NCBI GenBank assembly: GCA_930367205.1
Contig: OV884015.1
Location: 35,951,288 to 36,015,287, forward strand
Direction of reading: 5' to 3'
Origin: Acanthosoma haemorrhoidale
Lineage: Eukaryota; Arthropoda; Insecta; Hemiptera; Acanthosomatidae
DNA length: 64,000 bases
This document shows, one piece after another, positions 1-14,781 of this stretch (its first letter is position 1; every line of letters begins with the position of its first letter). A program made the position numbers and the translations under genes. The notes beneath the pieces were generated by a model. The model saw only the letters and a list, made by a program, of their open reading frames with translations. It was not told the origin of the DNA and ran no database searches.

Positions 1-1683
1 CGTTTCATGTCCTATTTCCGTAGTCACTATCTTCCCAATTTCCCTATTTATTGCCCTTTCTACATGGTACTTTGGTGATCGTGATTGATTTCACGACATC
101 GCCCACTTTCTACTGCTTCTTGTGTTAGTTTACATGTCATTAGACTCCTAGATCAGAGTATCAATTTGTCATTATTAGTGTTCCTTTCCTTTACAGCATT
201 TAACGAAGGTGATATGAGCAATATGGTTATTTGATCGGCCATATGTGGACTCCCAGGTAACTTTGTAGCATTCCTTGCGAGTAAAGAGTGTCCAATAACC
301 AGTCCATATGTTCCGCACAAATCTATCAAACGGCTTTCTTTATCACTTGTTTCGTTTCCTAAGCCATACTAGTCCTTGATTTATAAGGCTAAATTTAAAA
401 AATATTATTAATATATATTATACTAGTCAGTTAAAACTGAATTATTAGTGTTAATTATATTCATATTCCTGAAGAAGAATATTAAAATATCAATGATAAA
501 GAATTAATGCACTATGATACATGAAATCACAATTTGTAGGGAAACACACAAGTTAAAAGTTTCTAAATGCCCTTATCTCCTCCATCTTGTTTAAGGGTAA
601 AAAATGGCCGTATAACAAGGTCCAACTCCTTATAAAACTTCAGCCTTTCTCATTAGCCTCGGAAGGGCTAAAAAAGAATATCAGCCCGTGAGAACTTTCA
701 GCTTCGTTATCTACTCTCAGTCTACTCAAGGCTTTAGGCTTCGGGCTTATCCCTTTTCTGCTCACGGTTAGTTAGTTACCTTTGCGCAATTCACAAGGCA
801 AATACGTGTTGTAGACTAGATAGCTAATCTCTAATTATTTATATGTTATATATAAAACAGATTATAAAGTTAAATTTGCGATAAATTTTAATCAATTTCC
901 AATAAGATGCTCAACATGCGACAAACAAGTATGATATAATATTGTATTAGTATAGCATGTATCATGAAATATTCGAGGGAATTTCGATTATTTAACAATA
1001 ATCTCAAAATTAAATGTTTTTAGTATATCAGAGAGATTTTAAAACAAATTAGCGTTAGGTTTTAAATAATTGATGAAACTGGAACTCATCATAAAATTGA
1101 TATGTGCTAGGCATATGTTTTTTAAATAATTCACAATAGCCTTCTTTTATGTGAAAAGAAAGATTTTTTTTTTATATAAATCGTTACTATTATAACCCTA
1201 CATGGAAAAATAGCACGGAAGACTCAAGAAATTTGAAAATTTCTTTAATAAAAAAAATACAAATATCTGTGTGCAATTTAAACGGAAAATACGAGCAATA
1301 ATAATAGTTAATCTCAATTTATTTATAATATCAATTTATTTATAACCCACCTTAGGCTATAAAAAAACTAATGAAACTAGTAATGTCCATATCATTGCTG
1401 TGACATTCATATGCTTTTTAAAAAAATCTTTACTAGTTCACAACACCCCTGAATCTTAAAACATAGAACCGACTCATTTTCATATTTCTTTATTAAAAAT
1501 ACTGGAAATTTTCTATCAAGAGGTGTTAGTTGAGTTGAAGACAAAACTATTGTCCTCGTTCATAAAATGATAACAAAACATTAGTGCTTTCAAAGGAAAT
1601 GAACCTAGTTTCCATTAGGATCTTTTCAGCGACCGAAGATGTTAAATATACAAAATGAGGCAATTTCAGACAAAAAAATTCAG
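1..1683. other. Unannotated AT-rich stretch
   Basis: No open frame of note and no recognised repeat. A pyrimidine tract with AG about 200 and a cag/gtaac about 258 look like splice sites, but the stretch between them has stops in all three frames. Confidence 0.5.
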
Positions 1684-1840
1684 TTCTCATTCATACCATC
1701 TTTACAATTTTCATTCACTCGCTCATTCATACAGTATTTAGAAACAGCCCAGCGACTTCCCAAATCCACATAGTTGTCACCTCCCTCGCATGCTTAAGAG
1801 GAAGCGGAGTCTTGAGAAGTCCCTCACGCTCCTCCGTCAG
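1684..1840 (-). repeat. Family A LTR-like repeat, fragment
   Basis: Matches the 56.0-56.4 kb copy in the part with ctcattcataccat, cactcgctcattcatac, ccaaatccacat, gaagcggagtcttg and acgctcctccgtcag. Confidence 0.7.
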
Positions 1841-4800
1841 CAGCTTTTTGTTGAGTTAATAAACAAAATACAAGGAAAAATTACTTATAAAATAAATAAT
1901 ATAATAAAACTTGATTGCTTTTTCTCTTTATGGCGTTATTTTTTTATATCAGTTTGAGCTAGATTCAATGCTGATGATATATTTTACATTTACATTTACA
2001 TTATGATTATAGTTATTTTATAATCTTGTTTTAAACAATTTACTTTTTATAGTTTATTTTTCTCGATGATTTATTTATTATTTATTTGTATTACATAATC
2101 ATTTATTTCTTGGCTTAGGTACGTTGTGTGTTATTTCCTCCTAATAAATAGTTAAAATTTACAGAAATCAGTTTCGTTGAAAACAGAATGTAAATCATTT
2201 TGGTACTAGTATTTTTTATAATGTATAATGGATTCTATTTTTTCTGGCATATATTCACGAAGAGGTATTTCGTTAATTTAATAAGACGCTTAACATATGA
2301 TGAACAGGTATGATACAACGATGTCAGGTGATTATTAACAAATATACAATATTCATCACAAGGATATGAATTGTGATTCTTCGACAACAATGTCCAATTT
2401 GAATATTTATCAAACATAAACAAGTAATCAAGGTATTCGTCTCGTCACTAATGAAAAGAAAATCCTAGGGCTACTGTCCCTTGGCTCTAGTTTATCAGCT
2501 TGTTATTGTTCATTTTTAGACATAGCGTTATGAATATTTCATGACAAAAAAGAAACTACGGTCAAAATTAATGTGAGTTGGTAGAGAGGCCCGGCGGTTC
2601 AAGGGCAGCGCCATTCCAATAGAGGAGTCGGCTGTTTTCGTCAGTAATCGGCCTTTTCCGGCCTCGTAATCACCACTTCCGACCTTATCAGCTGCCTTAT
2701 CAGCGCCTGATCGCCAATCCCGTCACACATGTAAACATCTGCCAACATCGGTCTATTATTAAACAGTAGACGTATTCCATTATTCTGTCAATAGGTCAAA
2801 CGACTCTCGAAAGATAAGGTGTTTTTTTTTATTATCTATCAACGAAAATATTTATAGATCGACTGCTCATAAAAATAATTCGTGGATTTGATGTTTTATC
2901 AATTATTTAGTAGAGCATTTTTTCACAATAGTTTTAAATATAAATTAAATAAGTAAAGTCTCATGAGTATACGTCGATTTTTCCTTTATTTTTTATATGC
3001 ATTATTAATAATACATTTTAATTCGTAGTTGATGTAAACAAGTTTTTATTGGTTTTTATCAATGTTTAAACTTTTCTTGAAACAGTGACAACAATTAGTA
3101 AGGCTTCTCACCTTGGATAAACGTTTTTGTCGTAAATATGAGCTTTATATCCCTTTGTTACGAAGGAATCTTATCCATTTTTCATACTACATATTTGTAT
3201 TGCTTGGGAATGTAATTTATATCAAAACACTCCACGAATATGCAAGAAGAATACTGAAAGACCCCACGTCTCTTCTAAAATTTATAAATTGTGAGTTACT
3301 TTTTCATTACTTGGTTTCGTACAGGAACTTTCTATGGTAGGTAATATATGGAACTTGGTTTTGGATGCAGTAGTTACTGCAATATGAATACTCATCATCA
3401 AATTTAAGACAACAATATAAAAAAAAACTAAAAAAGACGGGTTTCAAATACATCTAGTTAATTTTCCCATTTTATTTAAAATTTGTATTTACAATGAAAA
3501 TGGGATAGAGTGTTTAATAGACAATTATATATATATTCATGAAATCGTCACACAGACTTTGGGAATATGAAGAAGAGCGTATTTCATAACATCAAGACAA
3601 ATAATGGAATTATACAATATTCTACTTTAATATAAGAAAGAAAATATAATATTATATTCTTTAGCATTAGAACTAATTAATAACAGTTCTAATAACAAAG
3701 ATCTTGAATAAGACTTAAAATAAAGAAATTCTTTTAAAAATGTACGTAAATTTTAGTATTTTTATTGTTTCAAACAACAATTTATTACATTCTCGGTTAT
3801 CTACTAGTCTCATCAGTGACAGGCACCAACAGCTTATTGATGGTCTGCGATAACGAGAACATTTATTTTTACTATATTAATTATATAACTATATTATGTT
3901 CATTAATTAAACGTAACAGCAAATAATTGATTCATCATGAATATAACATCCGGTTAAAGTTAGTCCAAGCTACCTTAGATGAAAAAAAAAACCAATGGCA
4001 TTTAAGTTGATTTGCACAAAAAATTATTTATTCATTGTAAGTACATAAGTGTATATTATCATATTTATTACCAGGATCAGCTCACTATCACCTATGAGAT
4101 AACGGAACAACAATATCAAGATATTTATAAACCAAGATAGTAAATTGTTCCCACTTTTTTTTTGATTTTGTTCCCTGTGTTGAACCCATTAAAACATGTG
4201 TAAGATATTATACTGTCCAGAAATTAAATTATATAATTCTATTCTTTTTTATTGGAATGTTTGGTACTCTTACGGGTTTAATTTAGTTGGTTCTAAAGGT
4301 CACGTATTCTACACGCTGGTCCTTAGGTAAGGTCCACCGGTGGATACAATGGGCTAGTCAACAGAATACGCCTCCAACATTAATCTTAACGTCTGGATCT
4401 TGTATGAATAGCTCTCACCACTCTTCTCTCCTCCTACTCCTGACGATCAGATAAAGATTCGAGCATCACATCCAAGCAGTTCTAAATTCTTCATCACAAC
4501 TAGAACCAAGCCTTTGTTGTATAATAATTAGTAGTAACTATCATAGGTGTACAAGTAATTACATTCATAATTTGGTCTGGTTTAATTTAAAGGATAAATA
4601 TTAGATTTGGGTTTTCTTCATTGTAACCTAAGATCCTTCCTTAAAGGATTACTGCTTCAAATTCAACTTGAAATACAACGTTACTGAACAAGCCAAGCGA
4701 GTGGACATTTAGAAGAAAGAAATTTATGACCGACGCAATGATTTGCTCACAGAAAAGTTGCTGTGCACATTTGGAACGATTTAGACCACTATTCTATTTA

Positions 4801-5049
4801 TATTTAGAGCATATTTTAGCACTATTCGTACTGTGGCGTTCAACCTCTCATCACGATATTATATTAGCTAACAATATTGAAGTGAATGTCGGGCGCGCCC
4901 GCCGGAGGAAGGTCTCGTCGACTTGGCCACTTCCCGACGGGCGTCAGAAAGGGACAAATGAATAAACCTGTGGTCTTTGACCTTTGCTGGCGATCTAGTC
5001 GGCGGGCAGCTTAATTGGTGTTTGTTTATTGATCTGACTACATAAGATC
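1841..5049. other. Unannotated AT-rich stretch
   Basis: Short frames only (about 60-80 codons, unrecognised). A local GC-rich patch at 2585-2720 is not explained by any family I built here. Confidence 0.5.
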
Positions 5050-5305
5050 TTAGAAGGTGTGCCCTGACAGTGCACTATGTACAGGTAGTTATAGGTAGTT
5101 AAGGTGGTCTTGGAACCAGGAGTCCAAACTTGGTATCTGAGGGAAGGCGAAAACCATCCGAATCCCAAAGGCAAGTGAGAACCGGAAACAGGCATGTCGT
5201 CAGCATGGAACGGATCCCTTCCAAGGATGTGCTAGTTTTAACGATGTGAAGGCTGAGAACCCCACTCGGAAGTAGTGGGGTCTGACAACGCCGGACTAAA
5301 ACGCC
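5050..5305 (-). repeat. Family B repeat, diverged fragment
   Basis: Shares gtgcactatgtacagg, ttggtatctgag, aatcccaaaggcaagtgag and tctgacaacgccggactaaaa with the 36 and 42 kb copies, in the reverse orientation and with an internal loss. Confidence 0.65.
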
Positions 5306-8300
5306 AGTGTAGAGGTAATTAAATAAGAAAGTGGTGAAGTAGTTGGCACAACCCGTTATATGTTAATAATATATCCAAAATGACAATAAACAAAGTCCGA
5401 GTTTTTTTTATGGCTTTACCTTCAGGGCAATTTATACCGGTTTTGGACCTGGGAAAAAGTATGGATATTACCCTGAGGCGAATAATAATAACAAAATAAT
5501 TTACTAAAAACGACGGACATTTGCTACCACAGGCCCGATGTATAAAAAATATACAGGTCAGAAACCAAAAGACCATTTGGTGGTTTTTCTCTAAAAGAAT
5601 AACCTCGAAACAAAGAAATAGAAGCTTCTTCCCTAAATCTCTCTCCCTAAGTTCCCTGACAGCTCTATTGCCGCAAGTATGGTGAGTTCTCTCCAACAAT
5701 ACTGGAGGCACACTGAACTACTACTCCTGGTTCGCTCGGAGTAAGCATAGTCTACTTTCTGCCTTTCTTCAATGAACATTTCACCTCGAAGATTCATAAA
5801 ACGTTGGGGTAATATAATGTTTATGTATTCACGTACACTGCATCGGAACAATTATATGCATTTAAATTTAATAATGCTTTCATTAACAGTTATTTTGTCA
5901 ATAAATCATTTCACTATTCACAGACGTATGGTTTAGAGTATATTATTCAGCCCGTCAATTCTCCAGATAACTAAAATACATTAAAGTTTTAAAATCACAT
6001 TTGGTGTAAGCAAGAGTCTCAAACTGCTTTTAGATCAGGGACGATCTCTTCAGATAAAACCCCAAAATCGTTTTGGAACGTGTACGTTTCATCAAAACGG
6101 ATAAATCTTTTTAAATTATTTAGAAACAGAAATGATCCAATGTATGTATACAGATTAAACATTACAATTATTATATCAACGCAACAACGTGTCTAGTACA
6201 TAAAATATCGTTAATACGCTATATTTTCCATGTCTTCCCAATACCAAATGGGACTTCTATGGAAGACTTTGTGTCTATACCTCAAAGAGGGGACTTACAA
6301 AAACCAGGACTGGCAGAACACATGTGGGATTTTGATTGTATTTTTCGGGTTAACCATTGTTCCAGCATCTTTCGGTTCAAAGTACTTAAGGTAGATAATG
6401 AGTACTAGATCGACTACTGTATACTATGTAGTAGGCTGGAAGTCAATATCAAAAGGGGTTGGTCCAAAATTTTCTGTTTTTTTTAATTACTTAGATAATT
6501 CAACGTTAACTCAATAATAACATTTATAGGTTAAATGTTACACTGTGTGATGGTGCAGCTGAGATAATGTACGTACAATGAAAACAAAAGATTGGATAGT
6601 TAATTAGTTATTTAAAATCGTTAATTTCCTCTTGTCCCAGAAGAGAAAGTAGCCGAGTCGATACAACATCCGGACCGGTTGCTCTTTTGTTTACCTTCCA
6701 GGGAAGATGAGCCTTCTAAATTTCCTCACTGTTGCTCGGTAATTACCCGACTACACCAATTCTTTCATCTTATATGCCATCCTTTCTGATAAATATAAGC
6801 CAGCTCCTGTATCTAAATGTTTTTATGGGTTAGGTTGAAGTCCGAGATAGAGTCAAGCTTGTTTTTGCCGAGCACGAAGGAAAGGTACTGCCTATCGTCT
6901 TTCGACTGTCTTTTAGCGCGTTCTACAATTAACGACCTAAAAAAAATAAAGACACTTTATCATAAAAACAACTCACACCCATGGCATGGCTTACAAAAAG
7001 ACTATACAGGATAGGTTACTTGGTGCGATAGAAACTCGGGCATGGACTTTAGGCGATAAGTTAAGGAATGAGCCCTAGATCAGTGTTCTGCAGAGTTTTA
7101 ATAGGCCTGCTTTATCCTACATGCAGTTCAGAGGATAGCATTCACTCTTGTTTGGTTTCTTAATTTGTTTGTAAGAGTTGATACCTAGACAAGGAATCCG
7201 AAGTTAGCCACCTACGGTTGACTCAAGAAAGATAAGAGCTGCCGGCAAGGAGCTTACTGTCTAATGTTTTCTTCTTTACTTTATGCTATACCGACCATTG
7301 TTGGGCTCACAGTATAGGCCCTAAAAAAGTTGATCTGAAATTTATTCAGTGCGTCCATCCCATATCAACATCCCAGTCGGCATAATAGTAATAATGCATA
7401 ATAATTTAGAATAATTCTAAATGTGCAATAACGGGAAGAATGTGACAAACATCACCATACTACGCCGTACTATTAAATGTTTGTTTCTGGCCTTTAAGCT
7501 TTCTCAAATTTCTGCTCAGAAGCTATATAAGATTAGTGGTTCTTATTTTTCCATGTGATAAAAGGCACATTATGCTTAAATAAATTCCCAAAATATAATT
7601 TTGGGAACCAAAAAAAGAAATCGGGATTTCAAAACCACGTGACCATTTCAATGGGTTTATTAAATATAGACAATTTAAGTTTTGGCTAGTCACAATTTTT
7701 TTTTTAATTTCATACAAATTTGGTTTTTATTGAACTAATTTTTGATAAATATACCGAGAAGGTTTTTAACGATAATTTAATCATATTTTAAGAAAGGTGC
7801 TTTTTTGGCCTTTTTTTTTTGTTTATCAAAATATTTGTACTTATTGAAAAAAATGGCGAAGCTAGTGATCCATTTATCAGCTACATATTTGTTCATCACT
7901 ATGATTAACTTTTTTTTCCATAATATTTTATTTTATTTTCTTGATGCAGTAAATTACTATTGCGTAGGGAAAAGTACACGAAAATTCTTGACTTAAAGCA
8001 GACTTCAAAAGCATGCTTGACAACACGTAGAGAACCTTGAAACTAAAGGATTCACTCACACCCGCTAAGTGAATGTATTGGTAAATATCCTAATTTAACA
8101 CGCCTTGCCATTAGTTCGTAACGTTTAAGAGCTCTCAAGTGAGGCCAGCGATAGTCGTATGTTACGTACTCAAATACAATTACAATGGATTTTTTTTTGT
8201 CTGGTAAATATTTTTTGTCAAATGTTGCGAGTGGCTTATAAACAACATTTAACAAATACTTAGGAAACTCACGCGGTAAGTTCTGTCATGTTGTGTTTGT

Positions 8301-10649
8301 AATTGACTTTCAAGATTTTAAATTGTTTATGTATGAGTTTATATCAAAGGTAATCTGAGACTTGGAAATTGTTGTTAACTGTATTGTGGTATTCTCAATT
8401 ACCTTCTAATACAGTTTGTAGTCTGTTAACAATTACCGGGTGAGCTAACTGTACTGCGGAGTGGCAACTAATCATCTTTGTTTGTGAGTTCAAAAAAGTG
8501 GTGCAAATACAACTTGTATCTTGTAGTGTAAATAAATTTATCTTGTTTGCGTCCACGATTTATCGTAGCTGTACAGTAGCAAACAATCTTTCATTTCGCC
8601 TGTTATTTTTCAGGGTATATAAGACCCTAACTCGTTCAATTACAAGCCTGGTGATACAAGTATTACTGTAGTATATTCAACTGAAAAATATAAAAAAACA
8701 TATGTTTTAACTCTCTGCCATAGTGTAGTAAAGTAGGAGCAATTATTTTTAATTTAGATCCCCCAAAACATATTTCATTCCAGCATCCAGTAGAAGATAC
8801 CTCCAGAGAAGCGACGCTGCTCGTTTATTGGAATGAAGCCAGATCTCTTTGGAACTATAACAAACAGATCTCTCAAGATTGGAAGGGAGAAGTTGTCTAG
8901 CAATCTACATAATATAAGGGACGGGGGGAGGGAGAATTTAAAACAGAATTAATTAGTGGTTCTATTTAGTCAGGAAATGAAGGGGGAAAATTAATTAAAA
9001 TGAAAAGTTATTAAACAAAGAGTAGTAATAAAAAGGGCAGTATTATGTTAAGGTATCCAAATTAGTATTTAAACAGAATTGGGCCACGGAGGAGATAATC
9101 ATAAAATAATGTTAGACAATAAGAATGTTTAATAAATGGAAGAGTATTGTAGCGTACTTGATTTCTCATTTTCACTAATGAGGATACAACCTGTTATTAC
9201 AAGAATTTTCATTTCAATGAATTGGATATAATTGACATATCCTGTTATCTAGTGGTCAATAATGGTTAAGCGGAAATATGTTGAAGAAAATGAAAGATAG
9301 ATGTAGTGTTCACTAAAAACCATGGACACAATCACTTGCATTAAAAAAAATAATTTAAAGAATCGATCGTTGACTATTGGGTTTCGATTTTTGACCCAAT
9401 TTTAAGTTTCTTTTACATTAAGGACAATTAACAAAATACTCTTTTTGGTAATGATAAGACACTAATTGGAATACCAAACGAAAATTATATAGACTCCTCC
9501 AAATACTTAATAACAATTTAACTCCGAATTTTGTAAGTTTTGGGATTATTAATGTGAAATTAGCAGTATCGCATACAAAATATATCAGATAACCTTGTGT
9601 TTTAATTAACTGTTTAAAAAAACCGTATCTTCAAAGCGAACGAGTGATATCGCCGCTTGTGAAATAGTCTTACAAAAAAAAAATCCTTTAACACTAATGC
9701 CAAACCAAAATTGAAACAGTCAATAAAGAATCCGATTCAAAATGTAAGCCACGGCCATGAAAATACATGATTTTAGTAGAGACCCCAAGCTTTAATTTGG
9801 ACAAGTGAATACGAAAATAAAACTTAAGTAACCGGACTTTAGTTAGTAGTCTACCTTCTTATGTACATTAACAATGAGCTTAAGGAAAATAATATAATAA
9901 TTTATACTAGTGCCAGAATCGTACGATATTTTCAAACTTACCTCAAGGATGAAGTATAACGCAGTTTTCGTTTCTGCAAAGATTTTTATTGCCTTGGGGC
10001 TAAGTCCTTCCTTGATCTAGGTGTAGCCTTCTCGTAGAGAGACAAAACCTCGTTTTATTCCTCCACAAAGGAATAACAAAAACTGAAGACACTTGTGAGG
10101 TCTCAGTGCAACCATAATCTACTAAGTACGGAGAGAGGTTCTTGTTTTTAGTGCTATAGATGTGAATCTTATTTTGAAGTTTGTTTTTTAATTTAGTAAG
10201 CATTTTTGTCATTGAACGCATTTAAAAATCTTCGTATAACTGTGCAAATGTACACATGCATTTAGAGAAATAACAATGGTAACTGCTACATAAATGGAAT
10301 GTTGGAGGAAAATAATTGACCTAATAACAGAGCCTTCAGGTAATAAAATTAAAATCAAGAGCATTCCACAATTAAGAGGTACCTCGCTCCTGCGAAAACG
10401 TCAGTGAATTTTTGTATGTTATACAATAGAGTCCCAATATAATGAACATTTATTGGCACGTCAAGATCATTATTTGATACTCTTCTGAGCGTGATAGGGA
10501 AATTTTTATTATTAAACTAGCAACTGATCAATTACCATTAACTATTTTTCAAGTGATTCATTGTATTTTATCAACATCGGAACAGCAAATGAACCATTTT
10601 GAAAAATATTGTGCTACTTATGCTACTAAAAAATATTGTACTTCTAAAG
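5306..10649. other. Unannotated AT-rich stretch
   Basis: Contains a minus-strand frame of 130 codons (5319-5711) with no recognisable motif, overlapped by a second minus-strand frame in another register, so I do not call a gene. The rest has only short frames, poly-A/T runs and the weak TATA-like site at 8.6 kb. Confidence 0.45.
8616..8645 (+). promoter_or_regulatory. TATA-box-like core promoter, weak
   Basis: cagggTATATAAGaccc is followed about 25 bases later by tcgttcaatt, which could be an initiator. No gene lies downstream. It might be a relic LTR promoter. Single motif, so low confidence. Confidence 0.2.
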
Positions 10650-10741
10650 GCCTCATGGTTGTCACCTCCCTCGCGTGCGAAGGAGGGACCGGAGTCTTGG
10701 GAAGTCCCCGACGCTCCTCCGTCAGCCGCGTCACTGGATTA
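10650..10741 (-). repeat. Family A LTR-like repeat, short fragment
   Basis: Contains ggttgtcacctccctcgc, gagtcttgggaagtcccc and cgctcctccgtcag, in the same order as the longer copies. Confidence 0.7.
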
Positions 10742-13700
10742 TGTTTATAAAATAAACACACGTTTATTGAGTTTTTGACATTCCGATAACGAGTTTTTTA
10801 CTTATAATTTTAGAAAACAAAACAAAAATTACCCTATTTAAAATGATAGAGTTTTTAAGAGAAAGGAGTTAATTAATTGATACTAAATCATGATTTATAT
10901 AAGAGGCTATAATTTTTGTGTCATTCCAAGATGGAATGGGACCGGGTAGAGTAAAATTAAAATTCGATGCCTAATGCTTGAACAGGGGATTCAGAAATAC
11001 TTGACAGACAAACAAGGGATACGAGAGTTCAACGGCATGAGTTTAGTGAGAAGGACATAATAACATAAAGCTATTACGAGGTAAGAAAAAAGAGGGAAAA
11101 GCCAACGGTATGCTGGAAAAACTCCGGAATGGTTCCTGTGGTCATGGTCACAGTCCAATTCCAAGTAATTAATTGCCATAGGGGGCATATCGAGTCCTAA
11201 CGAAGCCAATCAGCAAGCGGGCAATTAGAGGTGCACGTCAGTTAAGTGAATTCATTTTTTAAATTCTCTTTCATCGACCAACAATCCCCTTTACTAGCAG
11301 TCATTTTTATAACAGTAGGCACGGTTAAACATTATGAGTTTTGAACTAAATAACTCAACTCATATCTCACTGAATCAAATCATAATTATAACTCATATAT
11401 TAATAAGGATTATAGTAATATTCCTGCAATAAAAGAGATTTTTGAATACAGTTCTTCAGGTTTTACAAAACGCTAAATTATCAAACAATTATAGTGTAAA
11501 TAGTTGTCCTTTTGACTGAAGGAAATCCGAAATATACAAATGTAAGGGTTTCCCATAACATAAAGAGTAAACAAAAAATGTATTTAAAATACTTTAATGC
11601 ATATAAAATACATGCGTTTTTGACATTAGAAAATATCTTTGCTGCCACTCTTTTTGGAAGTAAAATTTCTGCTAATTATTAGTCCTTTCATTTACTTAGG
11701 TAGAAATTGTTTTCGTTATTTAATTTTTTTCCGCTAACAAAGTTATCTTATCCAGAAAGGACGGTTGCAAATAATATTGAGTAGCACAAATATCGTATAG
11801 AAAATTTCTTATTTATAAGCTATGTAATTGTTAATTTGTGAATCGCTAAGTAAATAAACCTAAAATAATCCATTTATTTCTGCATTAGTGCTAATGACCC
11901 ATTGTTGTATCACCAAAAAAAAACTATTTAAAAACATTTTTGAACATCATTTTCTGTCATCAAGGTTATCAGCCTTCGTTATTTATCCAATAAGAACGAA
12001 ATATTCCGGATTGTCTTAAAGGAGCTTAGATTATTAAAACCATGAGAAGCAAGAAACAAGGTTAATATTCGTTTTCAGTACCTACCAAAATGGCAGAATA
12101 CAATTTTTTGAAAAAATCAAAATAATATTTTGTTATGGTTAAATAATTTCTCATCCCTCCTTAGCAAATTTACTTTTTTTTTTACCTGAAACCCACAATA
12201 ATAGCGATAACACCAAAACTCCACTCAACCGTACCAAACTTCATAGGGATACAGAGCACTGCAAATTACACGTAATGATATAAAATAAAATTTTCGTCCT
12301 TATTTATCTTACTTAAAAATACATCAAACCTAATTGTTATTACCTTGTACGAAAATTGAAGAAATTAAGCTTTCCACTGGTAGTAATACTTTCGCACTCC
12401 TGAAATATTTAAATGAGTTCAGTACAATGTAATACAACAAAATTGCTCCCCCGGTGAATCCATCCGAAAAATGTTATTTTTTTTATTCACCGCGAAAATT
12501 GATATATATATATATATATATATACATAGGTTTTTAGAGACACTGAAAACGAATACGGACTTGTTTTTTCCTATTTTTTTTTTTTTTTAGTAAATATACT
12601 TGATCATCACTCGGTTTCAATAAACTTTACTAAATAGTTTTTGACCCAGTATTGTTAATATATGTTTCATTGCGATCGGCAACACCGAAGCCTTGTTTTT
12701 CACAATAAAAAGAAGGATCCTTGATCTTAAAACATTGACCTTTTAACAGAATTGAACTGTCCTCTAAAAGCTAAAAGTCTTCAAAAGAATATATTAGCGC
12801 TTGTTGGTCAATATAACCGGGTAACATTTAGCTACTGGTGGTAATAAGCCGAAGTTTATCGCCCACTTTCGAAATTTGAAGTAACCGAACAACAAAAAAG
12901 AAGGATCATCACTACGGTTTATTTTTTTTTTTTTGCCAACTGGGAGTTTGAGGAGGTGACCAACTCGAACGGTAACAAGCTATTTGGGAACTGGTCTATC
13001 ACTAGCTATGGCATACATTTGCATATCATTTGCATGTAATTTCCCCATGAAAATCAGGCATGTGCCCTCCCAGAGACAAATTACAATTACAAAGGTAGTC
13101 TATAGATTATTACAGAATAGCACAGCGGTCACTGTGAAACCGTAGCACTATTCCATAACAGCAATAATAATGACTATTTAACGGTGGACTTTTAACTTTT
13201 AACATTATTTTTTCAAAACGTTTCATAACTATAAAAATTAATTTTATCACCTATTAACTACCATTGTAATTGTTAAACAAACGGTGTAAGTTCAAGCTAA
13301 CGGAACTGAGTTTCTTGAATATTTTTTAATTTCAACCAAAAGTACAATATTTTAGAGTATGCTTTTTCAATAATGAACACAAACTAAAATAGATCATCCA
13401 CCTAGAATTGCAATTTATGTTATTGGCCTTAAAAACATTAATTTTTTTTTAGTTTGAGATCTTGACAATAGAAAAGCAATTAAAATGATCAACATGAGAA
13501 ATTTTAGTATAAAACAACGTGGTCCGTCATTTTTTTTTATGCTGATTTATATGTATTTTTTTTCGTTTTATTTGTTGAACCATTCCGAGCGATCACTAAA
13601 GATCGATTTAAAAAAAAAAAATGATTTGGAAATATAAAACATATTGATCTTTAATAATCGGCTCGGACGAAAAGGAAACGGAGCAACTCCTAAATATTAT

Positions 13701-13989
13701 TTTGTTTACTTTCCGTTATTTTTCATGACTGAAAATTTACTTGGTATAAGTTAAGATGTGAAGTATACCGTTAAAATTGGATTGTATCATTTTTGAATCC
13801 ACTATTGTTGGAATGTATAGCTGGCAAAAAGAAGATACATATCATTACACTCAAATGATAAACTTAAAAAAAGGGGGGCTTTGTACTTATTCAAAAAACA
13901 TGAATGAGTATAGGAACAGTTACAATGGGGAAAATAGCGTGAAAGGTTGCGAGGTTGAATTATAATTGTTAATATAATATTAAAAATAA
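10742..13989. other. Unannotated AT-rich stretch
   Basis: Homopolymer runs and a short AT microsatellite. No coding signal that I trust. Confidence 0.5.
12503..12525. repeat. Short (AT)n microsatellite
   Basis: A run of about 11 AT units in an A/T-rich stretch. Confidence 0.8.
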
Positions 13990-14345
13990 TTAAGCCTAGA
14001 TTTAAATATTGGGAATGTGGACAAACGGCGAATATAGATGAGAATAGAGGTTCAAATGTTTATGGCACGGATAAGAATAGAACTGGCACTGGAAGCCGAT
14101 TTGTGAGAGGGGAGTACAGTTCATAAGGGCGGGATTTGATCACTGATTTAAATTGAAGGAGGTTTTAAAGGTAAGGGTGGTTTTTAGTCGTAACAAAACA
14201 GGAGGGATCTAAGGGAGTATTGGCGACGGGCTGAAGGGTACGATCCATCCATACTAGGAGTAGTGCTGTGAAATACACCATCTCTGGGGGTCTCGAGTAT
14301 AAATCTGAGGGAACAATTCATCACCTCGAGATCCTCATGTATGCA
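13990..14345 (+). repeat. Family F repeat, copy 1
   Basis: Shares with 38128-38420 the blocks gcctagatttaaatattggg / gtctagatataaagattggg, tggcacggataagaa, gatctgat/tttgatcactgat, ctcgagatcctca. Unclassified. Lies just before the element 2 5' LTR. Confidence 0.4.
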
Positions 14346-14470
14346 ACCATATCCAACACATACGTAGTCAAAATAGAAAAATATTAGAGAAGAAACCAGG
14401 AGTTGGCGCGTAGCACGTATAGACTTTCAGGAAAACGAATATCGCAGAGTAAACTTTCTTCTTTGAGGCC

Positions 14471-14781
14471 AGTTATATAATGCTCATTATATCTTACATC
14501 TTTAGTAGAAACGTGTACCTCAGTTGAGTTACATCAGTCATATCACAGTTACTTCAGTTGACTTATAGTCCCCTTTTTTTTTGTAAGTAACCGATTCCTC
14601 CCATATAATCCTAACCCTTTGCTTACCTGCTAGGGCTAAGACACCCTCGCTCGGGCCTAAGCATTCACTAAAGTATGTTCTAACGCTGTAACTGATTAAT
14701 ATTTGTGATATATACCAGTGTTTTGATTGTTATTCATAATAAAATTTTTTAAAAGACTCTTCTCTACAAGATTATTTAACT
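14471..14781 (+). repeat. 5' LTR of element 2
   Basis: Pairs with 17208-17479 over its whole length. Shared blocks include gcattcactaaagtatgtt, gctgtaactgattaatattt and cataataaa near the polyadenylation signal. It has an extra stretch of about 28 bases (around 14530-14560) absent from the 3' LTR, plus scattered substitutions, so the pair is much older than that of element 1. Confidence 0.88.

Noticed and set aside
190..262. Splice-acceptor-like and donor-like sites framing about 60 bases
   Set aside because: The enclosed stretch has stop codons in all three frames and no neighbouring exon can be found.
5319..5711. 130-codon minus-strand frame
   Set aside because: No motif, overlapped by another frame on the same strand, and next to a decayed family B copy. 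Length alone is weak evidence here.
8400..8650. Possible LTR with TATA box
   Set aside because: Only the TATA-like site is convincing. I found no second copy and no terminal repeat, so I list just the motif at low confidence.
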